Positions 26,298 through 35,046 of a stretch of DNA of 64,000 nucleotides are shown here, piece by piece. The position numbers and the translations under genes are program-made. The stretch comes from Pseudomonas sp. PB101 (lineage in GTDB: Bacteria > Pseudomonadota > Gammaproteobacteria > Pseudomonadales > Pseudomonadaceae). The notes beneath the pieces were generated by a model. The model was not told the origin of the DNA, searched no databases, and saw nothing but the letters and a program-made list of their open reading frames with translations. The stretch spans positions 1-64,000 of the forward strand of contig NZ_RWIR01000067.1 in assembly GCF_009764265.1 (NCBI RefSeq). Reading direction: 5' to 3'. Numbering within the stretch: the first letter of the stretch is position 1; each line of letters starts with the position of its first letter.

Positions 26298-27491
26298 TCA
26301 AGCGCGGCCGTAGAGCGTGACGACGCAGGCACCACCCAGGCCGAGGTTGTGTTGCAGGGCGAGATTCACGCCTTCGACCTGACGCTTGTCAGCGGTTCCG
26401 CGCAGCTGGTGTGTCAGTTCATAGCACTGAGCCAGACCTGTGGCCCCCAGCGGGTGGCCCTTGGAGAGCAGCCCGCCGGATGGGTTGGTCACCACACGCC
26501 CGCCGTAGGTGTTATCGCCATCGAGCACGAATTTTTCGGCGCCGCCTACCGGGCACAGACCCAAGGCTTCGTAGGTCAGTAGCTCATTCTGGGCAAAGCA
26601 GTCATGCATTTCGGCAACCAGGATATCCTGCGGCCCGACACCCGCCTTCTCGTACACCTCGTGAGCGGCACGCCGGGTCATGTCGAAACCGACCGTCTGG
26701 ATCATCGATGCTGGTTCGAAGGAAACCCCTCGATCAGTGGTCATCGATTGCGCCATGATCATCACGTCAGTGCGCAGACCATGTTTCCTGGCGAACGCTT
26801 CGCTACAGATGATCGCAGCGGCTGCGCCACAGGTGGGCGGGCAAGCCATCAGGCGCGTCATCACACCCGGCCAGAGCACTTGATCGTTCATCACATCTTC
26901 GGTGGTGACGATTTTACGGAACAGCGCGAGCGGGTTGTTGGCGGCATGACGGCTGGCCTTGGCGCGAATCGCGGCAAAGGTGCTCATCTCGGTGCCATAA
27001 CGCTGCATGTGTTCACGCCCCGCACCACCAAACTGGCGCAGCGTCATCGGAACGCCGATCGCGCCAGCGTCAGCGGTCAGTTCGTCCGAGACCTGAAGGT
27101 GCTTGCCCATGCAGGCCGGACGATCGGTAAACACCGCCCCCAGGGCGCCGGGTTGCATTTGCTCGAAGCCCAGGGCCAAGGCGCATTCCACCGCCCCGCT
27201 TTCCACGGCCTGGCGAGCCAGGTACAGGGCAGTGGAACCCGTGGAGCAGTTGTTGTTGACGTTCACTACCGGTACGCCGCTCATGCCCACTTCGTAGAGT
27301 GCCGATTGGCCGCAGGTGGAATCGCCATAGACATATCCGACATAAGCCTGTTGAACCAGGTGATAGTCCAGTCCTGCGTCTTTCAATGCCTGGCGAGTGG
27401 CTTCAGCGCCCATTTCGATATACGACCCACTGGCCCCTGGCTTCAGGAACGGGATCATGCCAACCCCGGCAACGTACGGTTTGTGCGACAT
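26298..27491 (-). CDS. SCPx-type thiolase, copy 2
   Basis: A 397-residue thiolase closely similar to copy 1 at 18756. Nucleophile C82 in VNVNNNCSTGSTALY, HDCF in EMHDCFAQNELLTYEALG, and GHPLGATGLAQ are present. ATG at 27491 with GGAGA six bases upstream. It has its own promoter region shared with the divergent regulator 2 gene, so it is expressed separately from the main operon. Two thiolases suggest two rounds or two chain types; which substrate each prefers cannot be read from sequence. Confidence 0.87.
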   Translation of the reverse strand: MSHKPYVAGVGMIPFLKPGASGSYIEMGAEATRQALKDAGLDYHLVQQAYVGYVYGDSTCGQSALYEVGMSGVPVVNVNNNCSTGSTALYLARQAVESGAVECALALGFEQMQPGALGAVFTDRPACMGKHLQVSDELTADAGAIGVPMTLRQFGGAGREHMQRYGTEMSTFAAIRAKASRHAANNPLALFRKIVTTEDVMNDQVLWPGVMTRLMACPPTCGAAAAIICSEAFARKHGLRTDVMIMAQSMTTDRGVSFEPASMIQTVGFDMTRRAAHEVYEKAGVGPQDILVAEMHDCFAQNELLTYEALGLCPVGGAEKFVLDGDNTYGGRVVTNPSGGLLSKGHPLGATGLAQCYELTHQLRGTADKRQVEGVNLALQHNLGLGGACVVTLYGRA

Positions 27492-27604
27492 CACATTCTC
27501 CATAAAAAATTCAGCCCACTGCGGCTTCTCGCTTTGCTCGATATCCCGAGCAATCCAGGCTGTCATCGTTACGAAATCATCTGCAGGCTGTACCCGCGTC
27601 CTGC

Positions 27605-27628
27605 GGGGGGGATTGGGGTGGCCCCCCC
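27605..27628. promoter_or_regulatory. G7/C7 inverted repeat, candidate LAL-regulator box (thiolase 2 / regulator 2)
   Basis: GGGGGGGATTGGGGTGGCCCCCCC, with G7 at 27605-27611 and C7 at 27622-27628. It lies in the 252-base divergent gap, 114-137 bases from the thiolase start and 116-139 from the regulator 2 start, almost exactly halfway. The rest of the gap shows no gene. Confidence 0.45.
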
Positions 27629-27743
27629 TGTCTTCGCCCGATTGCGCTTGCCCCGGCGAGTAATTTAGTCATTGCATAAACGTGCTGTAATCGGCCTAAA
27701 ATCTTTCCAAAGCCTTTGAAATCCGCAGCAGACTGGATTAGCC

Positions 27744-30434
27744 ATGCTTCCGAGTTCCCCGCCCATTACTACCCGCTTCTCACCGCCACGCATCAGCAGT
27801 CACGCCGTGCTGCGGGAGACGCTGCTGGCCCGCCTGCAAGCGGCTCGGGATTGCCGCCTGACCCTGATCAATGGCAGCGCGGGGTTCGGCAAGACCACAC
27901 TGATGGCGCAGTGGCGACAAGGGCTGATCAAGGACGGCAGCATTGTCGTATGGCTCTCCCTCGCCCAGGAGGATGGCGTCCTGGAGTCGTTCTGCGCCAA
28001 TCTCATCTGCACCCTGCAGAATGCCGGTGTCCCCCTGGAGGACGATCTCTTGCTGTTGATCGAGCGCGAGTCACTGGACGGCTTGCTCGCGCTGGCGTCG
28101 GTGATGATCAACACCTTGGCGCGGGTCAGCAGTGCGCTGTACTTGATGATCGATGATTTCCATTTCGCCACCGATCCACGCATTTCCCGCCTGATTCAAC
28201 TGATAGTGGATGGTGCTCCGGCACAGCTTCACATTGTCCTGGCCTCACGGATGAATCCCAATCTGAAGCTCGGCCGACTACGAGCGATGGCCGAGCTCTG
28301 TGAGATCAACGCCACCGAGCTTGGTTTTGATTTCAACGAGTCCCTGGCCTTCCTCAAGGCCTATCTGGACGAAGGTATCGATATGGAGCTGGCGCACTCC
28401 ATTCACGACAACACGGATGGCTGGCCCATTGGCCTGCAATTGATGTCCATCTCGCTCAAGGCCAACCCGCGCAATGAAGCGAAGATCCATCGACTGCTTC
28501 CCGGCAACAGCGATTTGCGCGATTACCTGGCCGAAGACGTGGTGAACGGGTTACCCACGGAGATCATCGGATTTCTCGAGAAAATCTCGATTCTGCGCCG
28601 CTTCAATGCACAGGTAGCCGAGCATGTCAGCCAGGCATCGCAAGCCGCCGAACTGATTGCCAGCATCGAGACCCGCAACCTGTTCATCCTGCCTGTCGAC
28701 ATGGAGAGCCAGCAGCAGTGGTACCGGTTGCATCCGCTATTCGCCGAATACCTGCAACAACGCTTGACCGCGTCGGATGCCGACCTGCCCCGACTGCACC
28801 TGCGTGCGGCGCATTGGTTCGAACACGCCGGAATGGTGAGCGAAGCGACTCGTCATGCGGTACTCAGCGAAGACCTTGAGGAGCTGGTTTGGCTGCTGGA
28901 GCGAAAGCAGCCGACCTACCACAGCCTGAGTCATCTGGGTCAGTTCATGCGCTGGCTCGACTGTGTGCCTCTGGAACAATTGACACAGCACCCCAAGGTA
29001 CTGCTTCAAGGTGCCTGGGGCTGCTTGTTGACGATGCTGACCAGCAAAGCGGAAACATGGATCGATGTGCTCGAAAAGAGTCCGGCGACCAAGACAAAGT
29101 GGAAGCCACAAATCGATCTGGCCAAAGCAGCGGTCGCTTTGCAACATGATGACCTGGCACGTTGCAGCCAGCTCGTTGAGGGCTTGCCGGCGCGCAGCTT
29201 CGCACACCCGTTCAATGAGCGGATGCGTGTTTGTCTGTACATCAACTGCCTGGTCTACCTCGGCCATCAGCAACAAGCCTGGGAGTACCTCAATAGCCCC
29301 GAATGCGAAACGCTGCGCACCAGCCATGACGAGTTGGCGCTGATGATCGTCGCCACCATTGCCCATGGGGTATTACTCAATGGAAACGTCATGGAGGCTT
29401 CACGGCATCTCATTGATGTTCTACTCCTGGCCGAGCGCAATCACGGTCGTCGTTCAGTCAGCGCATGCACCTGTGCGGTGGCGGTCGCCGAAGCGCACTA
29501 CGAGATGGATCGCATTGACGATGTACGCGAAGCCTTGAGCAATCGTCTTGATCTTTTGCGATTCGCTCCGCCATCGGTGACCATCTCCGCGATGATCAGT
29601 GTCGCTCGCATGAACTACCTGCAGGAGTCCACGGCCAGTGCGCTGACTTACCTGGCCAAGATGGCGATGGAGTTTCGTGCTCGAGGATTCGATCGCGCGC
29701 TGGCCCATAACCTGACCGAGCAAATACGCTTCCTGCTTGGCAACGGCGATTGGCGCCAGTGCGAAAGCCAGAGAGCCGGCCTCGACGCGTTGACCCATCG
29801 TCATTCGGGCGACACGCCGCTTGCGCAGGAAATCAGTGCCCTCGCGGCCCTTTCGCGTGCGCGCATCTGCCTGGCCAGGCAAGAGCCGGATCGCGCCCTC
29901 CTGGCCCTGGACATCGTCGAGCAGTTCGCCAGTCGCTACTGTCGAGGCAAGTGGCGAATCCAGTCGGTCCTGTTGCGTGCCGTTGCGCTGAATGATCTTG
30001 GACGCCCGGCAGAAACCACCGTGCTGTTGCGTGAAGTCGTCGGTGAAAGCTATCGGCTGGGCCTGGTGCGCACCCTGCTGGATGAAGGCCCTTCCCTGCT
30101 GACCCTGCTGGCCAATCTGGATTGTCGTGACGATCCGGTCCTGGACAGCTACCGCAATCGGTTGGCGGCCGTGCCGTTGAACTGCGCCAGCACTGGCCCT
30201 GCATCGTCACGTGCAATGAAAGATTCGGCGGCGGGGGAATCTTCGCTGTTTACCAAGCGGGAGCTGGAAATCATCAGTTTGCTGGAGCAGTCGATGCCCA
30301 ACAAACGCATTGCACAGACCCTGAATCTCAGTCAGGAAACCATCAAGTGGAACTTCAAGAACATCTACACCAAGCTGGGTGTGTCGTCTCGCTATGAGGC
30401 ATTGACTGCGTTGAGACAACGGGCAGAACAATAA
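27744..30434 (+). CDS. MalT-like (LAL) LuxR-family transcriptional regulator 2
   Basis: An 896-residue regulator with the same layout as regulator 1: Walker A GSAGFGKTT (44-52), Walker B LYLMIDDFHF, helical repeats, and C-terminal LuxR helix-turn-helix (FTKRELEIISLLEQSMPNKR, then IAQTLNLSQETIKWNFKNIY). The two proteins are clearly related but diverged, not a recent duplication. Location divergent from thiolase 2 and next to the envelope protein genes suggests control of these. The tail is followed directly by a REPIN element. Confidence 0.87.
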   Translation: MLPSSPPITTRFSPPRISSHAVLRETLLARLQAARDCRLTLINGSAGFGKTTLMAQWRQGLIKDGSIVVWLSLAQEDGVLESFCANLICTLQNAGVPLEDDLLLLIERESLDGLLALASVMINTLARVSSALYLMIDDFHFATDPRISRLIQLIVDGAPAQLHIVLASRMNPNLKLGRLRAMAELCEINATELGFDFNESLAFLKAYLDEGIDMELAHSIHDNTDGWPIGLQLMSISLKANPRNEAKIHRLLPGNSDLRDYLAEDVVNGLPTEIIGFLEKISILRRFNAQVAEHVSQASQAAELIASIETRNLFILPVDMESQQQWYRLHPLFAEYLQQRLTASDADLPRLHLRAAHWFEHAGMVSEATRHAVLSEDLEELVWLLERKQPTYHSLSHLGQFMRWLDCVPLEQLTQHPKVLLQGAWGCLLTMLTSKAETWIDVLEKSPATKTKWKPQIDLAKAAVALQHDDLARCSQLVEGLPARSFAHPFNERMRVCLYINCLVYLGHQQQAWEYLNSPECETLRTSHDELALMIVATIAHGVLLNGNVMEASRHLIDVLLLAERNHGRRSVSACTCAVAVAEAHYEMDRIDDVREALSNRLDLLRFAPPSVTISAMISVARMNYLQESTASALTYLAKMAMEFRARGFDRALAHNLTEQIRFLLGNGDWRQCESQRAGLDALTHRHSGDTPLAQEISALAALSRARICLARQEPDRALLALDIVEQFASRYCRGKWRIQSVLLRAVALNDLGRPAETTVLLREVVGESYRLGLVRTLLDEGPSLLTLLANLDCRDDPVLDSYRNRLAAVPLNCASTGPASSRAMKDSAAGESSLFTKRELEIISLLEQSMPNKRIAQTLNLSQETIKWNFKNIYTKLGVSSRYEALTALRQRAEQ

Positions 30435-30441
30435 GAGACGT

Positions 30442-30543
30442 TGCAGGAGCGAGCTTGCTCGCGATGGACGTTAACGATAACGCGTGTTAACTAGCTAAAC
30501 GCGGCGCTCTTGAATTCTTCGCGAGCAGGCTCGCTCCTACAGG
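30442..30543. repeat. REPIN-type repeat (two inverted REP sequences)
   Basis: A left REP with GCAGGAGCGAGCTTGCTCGC and a right inverted REP with GCGAGCAGGCTCGCTCCTAC enclose about 55 bases. This is the common intergenic repeat family of fluorescent pseudomonads, mobilised by RAYT transposases encoded elsewhere. It lies between convergent genes and could also work as a terminator. Confidence 0.8.
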
Positions 30544-30603
30544 AACGGTGTTCTTGAGCACACTCATCACCCTGAAAACAGGGCGATGCGTGGCGTCAAA
30601 GGA

Positions 30604-31971
30604 TCAGCGAATACCTGCGTTGCGCAAGGCCGCCGGAGTGTAGTCGGCCAGTTTCGGCTGGACGCCGTACTCGATCCCTTCCTTGAACTCGTTACCCAAT
30701 GCCATGGCCAGGTAGCGACCGGCAACCAGGTCATACAGCACCTGACCTGCGTAAATCCCGGCGCCTTGTTCGTAGTCGTTCATCGCCATGCCTTCACCGA
30801 CACGCCACAACTGGCCACGACCGTCGTAATGGTCGACTTCTGCCAATTGCCAGGTGTCTTCGTCGAAGTACATGTGACGCTTGGCGTAGATGTGACGCTC
30901 ACCCGGTTTCAGGGTGCCTTCCACTTCCCACACCCGGTGCAACTCATAGCGGGTCAAGTCCTGATTGATGTGCCCGGCCTTGAGAATGTCGGCGTATTTC
31001 AGCGAGGGCGAAGCCAGGCGGTAGTTGTTGTAAGGAATGTACATCTCCTTCTTGCCGATCAGCTTCCAGTCGTAGCGATCCGGGGCACCGTTGAACAGGT
31101 CGCCGTTGTCCGAAGTGCGCATGCCGTCGGACGCGGTACCCGGTCCATCGTAGGCAATCTGCGGGGCGCGGCGAACGCGACGCTGACCGGCGTTGTAGAC
31201 CCAGGCCAGACGCGGCTCCTTGACCTGATCGATGGTCTCATGCAGCAGCACGACGTTACCGGCCAGGCGTGCCGGCGCGGTCACGCGCTGTATGTAGTAG
31301 GCGAAGATATTCTCACTGCCTGCCTTGTCTTCACCGGTCATGTATTGCGGGAATGCCATTTCGTCCTGGAACTCGACGACGGTGAACGACCCATCGACCT
31401 GCGGCGTCGCCTGGATCGACTGGCGCCGCTGGTTGAGGCCACGATAGCGCGTCAGATGGTTCCAGAGCACCTCGACGCCGTTCTTCGGAATCGGGAATGC
31501 GAAGTTGCGAGATTCGCTGAAATTGGTCAATCCATTACCGCCGTCGACCGGCTGGGTGTTCAACGCACTTTTCTTCGCGGCGTCGTAGATCTCCTGCGGG
31601 GCAGCGGCTGTGCGGTGGGTCTTGTAGACCGGAATCCTGTAGGTGTCGGGATAGCGTTTGAGCATCGCCAATTGTCCCGCACTGAGCTTGTCTTGGTATT
31701 GCGCAGCGTTCGCCGGAGTGATGGTGAATAGCGGTTTTTCACCCGCAAATGGATCGCCCAGGAACCGATGGCTGACCGGTGCCGCGCCGGGCTTCAAGCC
31801 ACCCGTCCAGGCCGGAATGCTACCATCGGCATTGCCTTCCTTCTGCGCCCCGAGCGGGGTCAGGGTGGTACCCAGTTTTGCGGCCTCTTCCTGAGAAACC
31901 GCGGCCATCACCTGGCCGGCCAGCAGTGTCAGCGCGAGCGCGCCTATGTGCATCATGGTTGTTGTTTTCAT
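30604..31971 (-). CDS. DUF1329 domain protein, exported
   Basis: A 455-residue protein with a Sec signal peptide (MKTTTMMHIGALALTLLAGQ, cleavage near VMAA). The mature chain fits DUF1329, a periplasmic/outer-membrane associated beta-rich family distantly LolB-like, typically about 450 residues. It follows the DUF1302 gene by 27 bases. DUF1302/DUF1329 pairs recur in clusters for steroids, long-chain alcohols and other hydrophobic compounds and are thought to help uptake or export across the outer membrane. That role is by association only. Confidence 0.85.
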   Translation of the reverse strand: MKTTTMMHIGALALTLLAGQVMAAVSQEEAAKLGTTLTPLGAQKEGNADGSIPAWTGGLKPGAAPVSHRFLGDPFAGEKPLFTITPANAAQYQDKLSAGQLAMLKRYPDTYRIPVYKTHRTAAAPQEIYDAAKKSALNTQPVDGGNGLTNFSESRNFAFPIPKNGVEVLWNHLTRYRGLNQRRQSIQATPQVDGSFTVVEFQDEMAFPQYMTGEDKAGSENIFAYYIQRVTAPARLAGNVVLLHETIDQVKEPRLAWVYNAGQRRVRRAPQIAYDGPGTASDGMRTSDNGDLFNGAPDRYDWKLIGKKEMYIPYNNYRLASPSLKYADILKAGHINQDLTRYELHRVWEVEGTLKPGERHIYAKRHMYFDEDTWQLAEVDHYDGRGQLWRVGEGMAMNDYEQGAGIYAGQVLYDLVAGRYLAMALGNEFKEGIEYGVQPKLADYTPAALRNAGIR

Positions 31972-31998
31972 GTCTGCTTTCTCTCGACTGTCTTCTTG

Positions 31999-33810
31999 TT
32001 AGAAGTTCACACCGACGCTGAGCGCGACGAAGTCCCGATCACCGTTGGTATTGAAATCGCCACCGAAGAAATCGGTGTAACTGAGGCTGGCGGTGTAGGT
32101 GTTTTTGTAATCAGCATCCACGCCGAGGCTGATGGCCTTCAGGCCTTCCTCGAAGTTCGGACCGTTGCCGTTGACGTCGTGGGACCAGGCCAGGTTCGGC
32201 GCCAGGTTGATACCGGCGAACACGTTCGGATAGTCCAGGCGGGCGCGAGCGCGGTAGCCCCAGGACTCGGCGGTGTAGAAGCCCTTGTCGTTGCATTCCT
32301 GCTGCGGGTTGGTGGTCTTGTTCAGGCACGCTGTATTGGCCGCCCCTGGCTGAACGCCAACACCGAAAATCCCGCTGCGACCGAAGCGCAGATCGGTGCC
32401 ATCGGACTCGCCCAGGCCGTTGATGCGGTTGTAGCCCACTTCACCGACCAGGGTCAGGCGACTGGCTCCCATGACCTGCTCGAAAAACTGGGTGGCCGAC
32501 ATCTGGGCCTGTAGCACCGGCATGCGTTTGTAGCCATTGATCACACCACCTGGGGTGGTGTTGGCATAACCGATACGATTCAACAGCGCTACCGGGTTAC
32601 CCGTGGTTGCACCCGCCAGGTCGGTGTTATTGAGCTGCAGCGGCATGTTTGGCCGGAAACTGACTTCGCCACCTAGTGACGTGCCGTCGACGTTGGTCTG
32701 GAAACTAAGGCCATAGAGGCGGATGTCTTCCGGGTAGTCAACGAAATACCGTGAGGCGCGCAGTGCCGGGATCGGGTTGGCGGCGTTGAATGCCACGGTC
32801 GAGCGCAAGGTGCTCAGATACGGGCTGCGGCTGTGATAGTTCATCGCGTAAGCACCGAACTCGGTGTCATTGAGCTCCGGTACGAACCAGCGCAGGGCCA
32901 GGCCATACTGACCGCCGTCACGGGCTTCGTTGTCCTTTACCCGCGGGGTGTAGGCATCGTCGGTGTTGTTGGCGAAGCCCGGCGGATTGGCCGTGTTGTT
33001 GGCCACGCCGGGCGCCAGGTCCAGCCCGGCACCGACTTGACGGTCATAGCAGCCTTTGGCCAGCGGGTCGGCGCCGAAGAAAGTGCCGCAGTTGTCGACG
33101 ACCGTACTTTCCCACTCCAGCTGATAGAACGCCTCGGCACTGAAGTTGTCGGTGATGTTCTGCGACATGTAGAACATGTTGACCGGAATCAGACCTTCCT
33201 TGACCTCGGCACCCGGGCGCCGCAAGGCCGCCACGTCGATCGGGTTGATCGAGTTGATGCTGTTGCCGATGAAGGTACTCTCGCCCCAGCTCACCACCTG
33301 CTTGCCCAGACGCACGTTGCCCGGCAGCTCGCCGATGTTGTAGCTGTGATAGACAAAGGCGTCGAGGAACTCGGCACCGGAGGCCTTGGCCAGGTCATTG
33401 CGGCCATGGTCATCAATGTCATAGAAAGGACGATGCTCATCCATCAGCTCGAAGTCGTACCAGTACTTGCCGCGCACGAAAATGCCGCTGTCGCCGTACT
33501 TCAACTCCAGATCATGGATGCCCTTGAACAGCTTCGAGAAGGTTTCGCCCTTCTTGAAGTTCAGGCGATTGTCGTCCGACAGGCGCGACGAAGAATTACC
33601 GCGCACACCCTGCGAGTTGAAGTTGGAAATAAAGTCCGGATCGGGCCCACGCACAGCCCAACTGGCGCCAAGCGACAGCGATGTATCGAACTGCCCCTTG
33701 ATTTCCCCGATTTCGAAATTGACTGCATTGGCCTGGGTGCTCACGCCGATAGCAACGGCAGCCGCCAGCAGATGGGGGCGAAAGCCACCGTGCATTATTG
33801 TTTTTGTCAT
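31999..33810 (-). CDS. DUF1302 domain protein, probable outer-membrane beta-barrel
   Basis: A 603-residue protein with signal peptide ending STQANA and a mature part rich in alternating hydrophobic strands, closing with aromatic F (FVALSVGVNF), as in outer-membrane barrels. The N-terminal FEIGEIKGQFDTSLSLGASW is typical of DUF1302. ATG at 33810 has GGAGT upstream; the in-frame extension to 33867 lacks a binding site. It pairs with DUF1329 downstream. A pore for a hydrophobic substrate is the likely role, from family context. Confidence 0.85.
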   Translation of the reverse strand: MTKTIMHGGFRPHLLAAAVAIGVSTQANAVNFEIGEIKGQFDTSLSLGASWAVRGPDPDFISNFNSQGVRGNSSSRLSDDNRLNFKKGETFSKLFKGIHDLELKYGDSGIFVRGKYWYDFELMDEHRPFYDIDDHGRNDLAKASGAEFLDAFVYHSYNIGELPGNVRLGKQVVSWGESTFIGNSINSINPIDVAALRRPGAEVKEGLIPVNMFYMSQNITDNFSAEAFYQLEWESTVVDNCGTFFGADPLAKGCYDRQVGAGLDLAPGVANNTANPPGFANNTDDAYTPRVKDNEARDGGQYGLALRWFVPELNDTEFGAYAMNYHSRSPYLSTLRSTVAFNAANPIPALRASRYFVDYPEDIRLYGLSFQTNVDGTSLGGEVSFRPNMPLQLNNTDLAGATTGNPVALLNRIGYANTTPGGVINGYKRMPVLQAQMSATQFFEQVMGASRLTLVGEVGYNRINGLGESDGTDLRFGRSGIFGVGVQPGAANTACLNKTTNPQQECNDKGFYTAESWGYRARARLDYPNVFAGINLAPNLAWSHDVNGNGPNFEEGLKAISLGVDADYKNTYTASLSYTDFFGGDFNTNGDRDFVALSVGVNF

Positions 33811-34006
33811 GCGGCACTCCAATTGTGCGAAAAAGTACGACGCGAGCGGGCTTCTGCGGCGAACCAAGAAGGCGGCAGAAACGAACTGAAGGTCGCTCTG
33901 ATGGCGATATCCACGTGTAGGTCTTCCTCGGTGTTTTCTTGTAGTTTTTTTGTTTAGAGCGATTCGATCCTAAGAGCAGGACCGGTCATCTCGCCCACCC
34001 GCTGGA

Positions 34007-34026
34007 GGGGGAATTAGGGGGGGATG
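34007..34026. promoter_or_regulatory. G5-AATTA-G7 tract, candidate LAL-regulator box upstream of DUF1302
   Basis: GGGGGAATTAGGGGGGGATG (34007-34026), followed after a short AT-rich part by GCGATGAGGGGGG at 34036-34048. It contains GGGGATGG, like the MalT core, about 200 bases upstream of the DUF1302 start. The 261-base gap has no gene. Confidence 0.42.
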
Positions 34027-34071
34027 GATAATTAAGCGATGAGGGGGGCGTGCGAACGAAGCTGAAGGGTT

Positions 34072-34935
34072 CTAGCCTTCGAAACGGTTCAACGTGCGGT
34101 ATTGATCAAAGGGGATATAGCGGGATCGGCGATCACGCATGACCTTGACCATCGCCACCTCCAGGTCGCGAGCAAAGAACAGGCGCCCACCAAGAGCGAC
34201 CAGGTGGTCGAGCAGATGCTCCTTCTCGTCGATCACACGCTCAGCGTTGCGATCCCGGCCACTGGTCACCTCAAGATCAAGCCAATGCGTCCCGGGAATC
34301 AGGTCACCGCAGAAAACCACCGGACCTCCTGGCAGCTGAATTTCCGGCAACAGCTGACCCGGGGTAAATCCATCGTTTATGTGAAAACACCAGTCATCGC
34401 CGAGTGACTCACATCGAGTGCTATCGACCAGGGTCAAACGCCCACTGCTCTCCAGCCCATGCACCAAAGGTGCGACGAACATTTCCCGATCCCGCGGGTG
34501 CGGGCGGCGTGCGCGGTGCCAATGTCGCTCGCCGCACACATACCGCGCTCGCGGGAACAACAGGCGCGGCATATCGCCCTCCCTGACCCGTTCACTCATG
34601 TCCCTGGAGAGGTGCGCATGCACATGTGTCAACACTACCGAATCGATGTCGCCTTCTTTCAGCCCGCGCCGCGCCAGGCTTTCCAGCAAACCCGGTGTCT
34701 GCGGTTGGCAACCGCAGTTGCGCGCAAGCGGCGCCAGAAGATTTTCAGCTCCGGCCATGACCAGGATGTTTTTGCCTTGCTCTTGCACCAACAGTACCCG
34801 CGCAGAAATCTCTACTGTGTTGTCGTGAGCGGGCTTCATCCAGTCCGCCCAGAGCACGCGCGGCGTATTTCCGAACAACATGCCGCCATCAAGTCTGCAA
34901 CCCATGCCCGTCAGTGTGGAAATGCTACGGCTCAA
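34072..34935 (-). CDS. MBL-fold hydrolase-like protein with a degenerate metal motif
   Basis: About 287 residues, metallo-beta-lactamase fold. The HxHxDH metal motif is altered to THVHAHLSRD, keeping the first two histidines but losing the aspartate; later VVFCGDLIPGTHW matches the usual GD region. A TTG at 34935 follows AAGGGGAAGAAA and is my preferred start; ATG at 34905 is the alternative. Longer versions run into the terminator at 34988-35009. It lies between the second acyl-CoA dehydrogenase pair and the DUF1302 gene. A thioesterase or lactonase role is possible, but altered metal binding leaves it open. Confidence 0.7.
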   Translation of the reverse strand: MSRSISTLTGMGCRLDGGMLFGNTPRVLWADWMKPAHDNTVEISARVLLVQEQGKNILVMAGAENLLAPLARNCGCQPQTPGLLESLARRGLKEGDIDSVVLTHVHAHLSRDMSERVREGDMPRLLFPRARYVCGERHWHRARRPHPRDREMFVAPLVHGLESSGRLTLVDSTRCESLGDDWCFHINDGFTPGQLLPEIQLPGGPVVFCGDLIPGTHWLDLEVTSGRDRNAERVIDEKEHLLDHLVALGGRLFFARDLEVAMVKVMRDRRSRYIPFDQYRTLNRFEG

Positions 34936-34987
34936 TTTCTTCCCCTTTTGGTGATACACGGTTCGCCCGTAACGGCCGCTTTTCCCG

Positions 34988-35009
34988 AAAAAAAGGGCCC
35001 GAAGGCCCT
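34988..35009 (-). terminator. Rho-independent terminator with UUCG-type loop
   Basis: On the minus strand AGGGCC-TTCG-GGCCCT followed by a seven-T run. It lies 38 bases past the stop codon of the acyl-CoA dehydrogenase gene at 35047-36189 and ends that transcript before the MBL-fold gene. Confidence 0.85.
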
Positions 35010-35046
35010 GATAGGGGAAAATCAATACGGACATTGCCGTCGTTTC

